DNA of 64,000 nt, from contig NZ_CP053346.1 of NCBI RefSeq assembly GCF_013113735.1, positions 5,160,001 to 5,224,000 of the forward strand. The letters run 5' to 3'. The stretch is from Sphingomonas sp. AP4-R1 (lineage in GTDB: Bacteria > Pseudomonadota > Alphaproteobacteria > Sphingomonadales > Sphingomonadaceae). The position numbers and the translations under genes were made by a program. Below, one piece after another: positions 61,719-64,000 of this stretch (position 1 is its first letter; each line of letters opens with the position of its first letter). Under the pieces are notes generated by a model, which did not search any database, was not told where the DNA came from, and was given only the letters and a program-made list of their open reading frames with translations.

Positions 61719-63356
61719 ATGGCATCCGCGGCAGCCCCCGAAAGCTACGCCTTCGCTCCCGAGGAGCGGCCGGTCTTTCCCGGCTCGCCTTATTCGCCGA
61801 CACATCCGCCGCTGCGCCGCGTGGGCTATGCGCTGATCGCGCTGCTGACGGGCATCACCTCCAACCTCGTCAATTCGATGGTGACGGTGAACCTGCCTAA
61901 TCTGGCGGGGGCGATGGGGCTCTATGTGGCGCAGGTGGCTTGGTTTCCCGCCGTCTACGTGGCGTTCAACGCGACCGCGAACCTCACGCTCGTGCGCGCG
62001 CGCATCCAGTTCGGCATTCCGGCGGTGATGCATTTCCTGCTCGTCATCTATGGCGCGGCGGTCGTCTATCAATTGATCCTGCCGAGCTTTCCGGTGGCTT
62101 TGTTCACGCGCGCCATGTGCGGCATGACGATGGCGGCGCTGAGTACGATCACGCTCTACAATCTGATGCAGGTGTTCAGCGCCAAGACGCGGCCACTGGC
62201 GCTGCTGATCGGTATCAGCATCCCACAACTGGGCCTCGCGCTGGCGCGGCTGATCCCGGTGGAGGCGCTGGCGCTGGACGGGTGGCGCGGGCTGCATCTG
62301 ATCGAGCTGGGGCTGATCCTCGCGGTGATGGCGAGCACGATCGCGCTGCCCGTGCCGCCGACCGACCGCACCAAGGCGTTCGAACCGTTCGACGCGATCA
62401 CGATCGGGCTGATGGTGCCGGGCTTCCTGCTGGTCTGCGCCGTTCTGAGCGTCGGCCGCTATCTGTGGTGGACGGATACGCCGTGGCTGGGCGTGGCGCT
62501 GGCCGCCGCCGTGCCGCTGCTGGCGGCGGCGATCCTGTTCGAGCATTTCCGCGCGCGCCCGCTGATCCAGACGCGCTGGATCGGCACCGCCGATATGCTG
62601 CGCTTCGCTTTGATCGCGTTCGTCGTGCGCGTGGCGCTGGCCGAGCAGACCTATGGCTCGGTCGGCCTGCTGACTTTGGGCGGGCTGATCAACGACCAGC
62701 TCCATCTGCTGTTCATGCTGGTGGTGCTGGCGATGATCGCAGGTGTTGTCGTCGCCGCGCTGACGCTGAAGCCCGATCGTATTCCGCTGCAGATCATGGC
62801 GGCATCGCTTTGCATTGCGCTGGGCGCGTGGATGGATACCGATGTGAGCAACCTCACCCGCCCGCCCCAGCTTTATGCCAGCCAGATGCTGATCGCGTTC
62901 GGCACGACGCTCTTCATCGGCCCGTCCCTGCTGTTCGGCATTTTGCGCGTGCTGCAGCGCGGGCCGGAATATCTCGTCACCTTCGTCGTGCTGTTCAGCG
63001 CGACACAGAATCTGGGCGGACTTGCGGGATCGGCGTTGCTCGGCAGCCTGCAATATGATCGCGTGCGCTATTACACCGCGATGCTCTCGCAATATCTGGA
63101 CGCGGGCAATCCGATCGTGGTGCAGCGGCTGCAGGCGGGCGCGGCGGCGGTGAGCGGCGTGATCGTCGATCCCGCGCAGCGGACGGCGCAGGGCGGCGCG
63201 CTGCTCTCGCAGGCGCTGGCGCGCGAGGCCAATCTGCTCGCCTTCGCCGACGTGTTCCGCGCGGTGGCGCTGATCGCACTCGCCAACGCCGTCTATCTCG
63301 CGATCCGCATCCTCGTCGTCCAACGCCTCGACGCGCAGAAGAAGGCCACCGCATGA
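61719..63356 (+). CDS. MFS transporter (EmrB/DHA2-like)
   Basis: A 545-residue membrane protein with about 12-14 helices (YALIALLTGITSNLVNSMVT, IPAVMHFLLVIYGAAVVYQL, ALAAAVPLLAAAILF). It is of the DHA2 group that works with HlyD/EmrA-type adaptors, and the next gene is such an adaptor. It probably exports drugs or organic acids. The stop overlaps the adaptor start (ATGA). Confidence 0.85.
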   Translation: MASAAAPESYAFAPEERPVFPGSPYSPTHPPLRRVGYALIALLTGITSNLVNSMVTVNLPNLAGAMGLYVAQVAWFPAVYVAFNATANLTLVRARIQFGIPAVMHFLLVIYGAAVVYQLILPSFPVALFTRAMCGMTMAALSTITLYNLMQVFSAKTRPLALLIGISIPQLGLALARLIPVEALALDGWRGLHLIELGLILAVMASTIALPVPPTDRTKAFEPFDAITIGLMVPGFLLVCAVLSVGRYLWWTDTPWLGVALAAAVPLLAAAILFEHFRARPLIQTRWIGTADMLRFALIAFVVRVALAEQTYGSVGLLTLGGLINDQLHLLFMLVVLAMIAGVVVAALTLKPDRIPLQIMAASLCIALGAWMDTDVSNLTRPPQLYASQMLIAFGTTLFIGPSLLFGILRVLQRGPEYLVTFVVLFSATQNLGGLAGSALLGSLQYDRVRYYTAMLSQYLDAGNPIVVQRLQAGAAAVSGVIVDPAQRTAQGGALLSQALAREANLLAFADVFRAVALIALANAVYLAIRILVVQRLDAQKKATA

Positions 63357-64000
63357 CCGACACCGCTGCGTCCCCTCCGCCGCCGGTCGCACCCACGACG
63401 CCCTCCATGTGGCGGCCGGCCAGGCATGGCCCGCTGGTGGTGGCGATCGTGATCGCGATCGCGCTGGCCGCGATCATCGCGATCCTCTCCGTGTGGCGCC
63501 TGCTGCCCTTCCAGGGAAACAGCGTGACCACCGAGAATGCCTATGTGCGCGGGCGGCCGACCGTGATCGCGCCGCAGGTGAGCGGCTATGTGTGGGACGT
63601 GCGGGTGCGCGATTATCAGGCCGTGCCGCCGGGGGCCGTATTGGTGCGGATCGACGACCGCATCTATCGCGCACGGGTGGCGCAGGCGCGCGCCAACGTC
63701 GCCTCGGCCGAGGCGCAGCTCGCCAATTATCGCCAGTCGCGCGCGTCGCGCGAAGCGAGCCTCGTCAGCCAGACGGCCGGCGTCGCCAGCGCCGACGCGC
63801 AACTGCTGCGCGCGCGGGCGGACATGGCGCGGGCACGCGACCTCGCCAGCGACGGCTCCATCTCGATCCGCGAACGCGACCAGACGCTGGCGGCGCTCGC
63901 ACAGGCCGAGGCGCAGGTGCGGCAGGCCAACGCCTCGGGCGAGATCGCGCGGCAGGACATCCGCACCGTCGACGTCAATCGCGACAGTCTGGTGGCGCAG
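63353..64000 (+). CDS. HlyD-family membrane fusion protein, partial at window end
   Basis: At least 216 residues are visible. An N-terminal membrane helix (LVVAIVIAIALAAIIAILSV) is followed by the biotinyl-lipoyl-like start of a HlyD/EmrA adaptor (VTTENAYVRGRPTVIAPQVS, GYVWDVRV) and a long coiled coil. It would link the transporter to an outer-membrane channel. The gene continues beyond the window. Confidence 0.88.
   Translation, partial: MTDTAASPPPPVAPTTPSMWRPARHGPLVVAIVIAIALAAIIAILSVWRLLPFQGNSVTTENAYVRGRPTVIAPQVSGYVWDVRVRDYQAVPPGAVLVRIDDRIYRARVAQARANVASAEAQLANYRQSRASREASLVSQTAGVASADAQLLRARADMARARDLASDGSISIRERDQTLAALAQAEAQVRQANASGEIARQDIRTVDVNRDSLVAQ

Noticed and set aside
61617..63392. 591-codon minus-strand frame across the MFS transporter
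   Set aside because: Rich in His, Arg and Gln, the usual shadow of a hydrophobic plus-strand protein; no motif seen.
1..64000. CRISPR arrays
   Set aside because: No regularly spaced identical repeats were seen on reading through the window.

Overview
The window comes from a high-GC alphaproteobacterium, most likely a sphingomonad. The reasons are several small families typical of that group (DUF6961, DUF6771, a YozE-like protein, an Rmf-like protein), promoters of the EcfG general-stress type (GGAAC-N16/17-CGTT), an HWE-type histidine kinase, and a Tat lipoprotein dioxygenase in the chromosomal part. Two parts can be separated. Bases 1 to about 55,800 look like one end of a large integrative element lodged in the 3' end of a tRNA-Ser(GGA) gene. 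Bases from about 55,800 to the end look like ordinary chromosome.

Element layout. (1) 117-7193: a conjugation-type module of ArdC-like antirestriction protein, DUF2958, DUF736, helix-turn-helix protein, TraF-type peptidase, lytic transglycosylase and DUF3363-type relaxase. No coupling protein or type IV secretion genes follow. (2) 7542-15356: DNA end-joining and repair (Ku, a GNAT fusion, LigD, exonuclease III, a DksA-type zinc finger, an intact SRAP protein and a decayed second SRAP copy). (3) 15482-34488: stress cargo (DUF3597, DUF4142 lipoprotein, DUF1328, a second Mfd-like translocase, a thioredoxin-reductase-like flavoprotein, SDRs, a zinc alcohol dehydrogenase, an SRPBCC protein, a catalase-like heme protein, an MpaB-type oxygenase, large-subunit catalase KatE, hemerythrin coupled to a stand-alone ATP-dependent ligase, a cysteine hydrolase). 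(4) 34765-45939: blue-light sensing and repair (a LOV protein coupled to a CheB/CheR/HWE kinase and a response regulator, a BLUF protein, an ankyrin protein, a UbiB-like kinase, DUF427 and SDR genes divergent from an FeS photolyase). (5) 46093-51023: MoaA divergent from a three-subunit molybdenum aldehyde oxidoreductase. (6) 51455-55621: small accessory genes, a HigBA-type toxin-antitoxin pair and the tyrosine integrase, which ends the element next to tRNA-Ser.

Several cargo operons are preceded by exact or near-exact EcfG-type promoters: the DUF4142 gene, the second mfd, the catalase-like gene, and more weakly DUF1328, the SRPBCC operon and hemerythrin-ligase. The HWE kinase with LOV input belongs to the kinase class that feeds the general stress response in related bacteria. 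My inference is that the island is wired into the host stress sigma factor and supplies extra oxidative-stress and DNA-break protection. Decay is also visible: an exonuclease III fragment, a broken SRAP gene, and two apparent single-base frameshifts.

The chromosomal flank holds a secreted cyclophilin-type isomerase, a Tat-lipoprotein intradiol dioxygenase, an OmpR-type response regulator, a GH130-type glycosidase, an HI0933-type flavoprotein, and an MFS transporter followed by a HlyD-type adaptor that runs off the window. A perfect 32-bp inverted repeat and a REP-like pair lie in its intergenic spaces.
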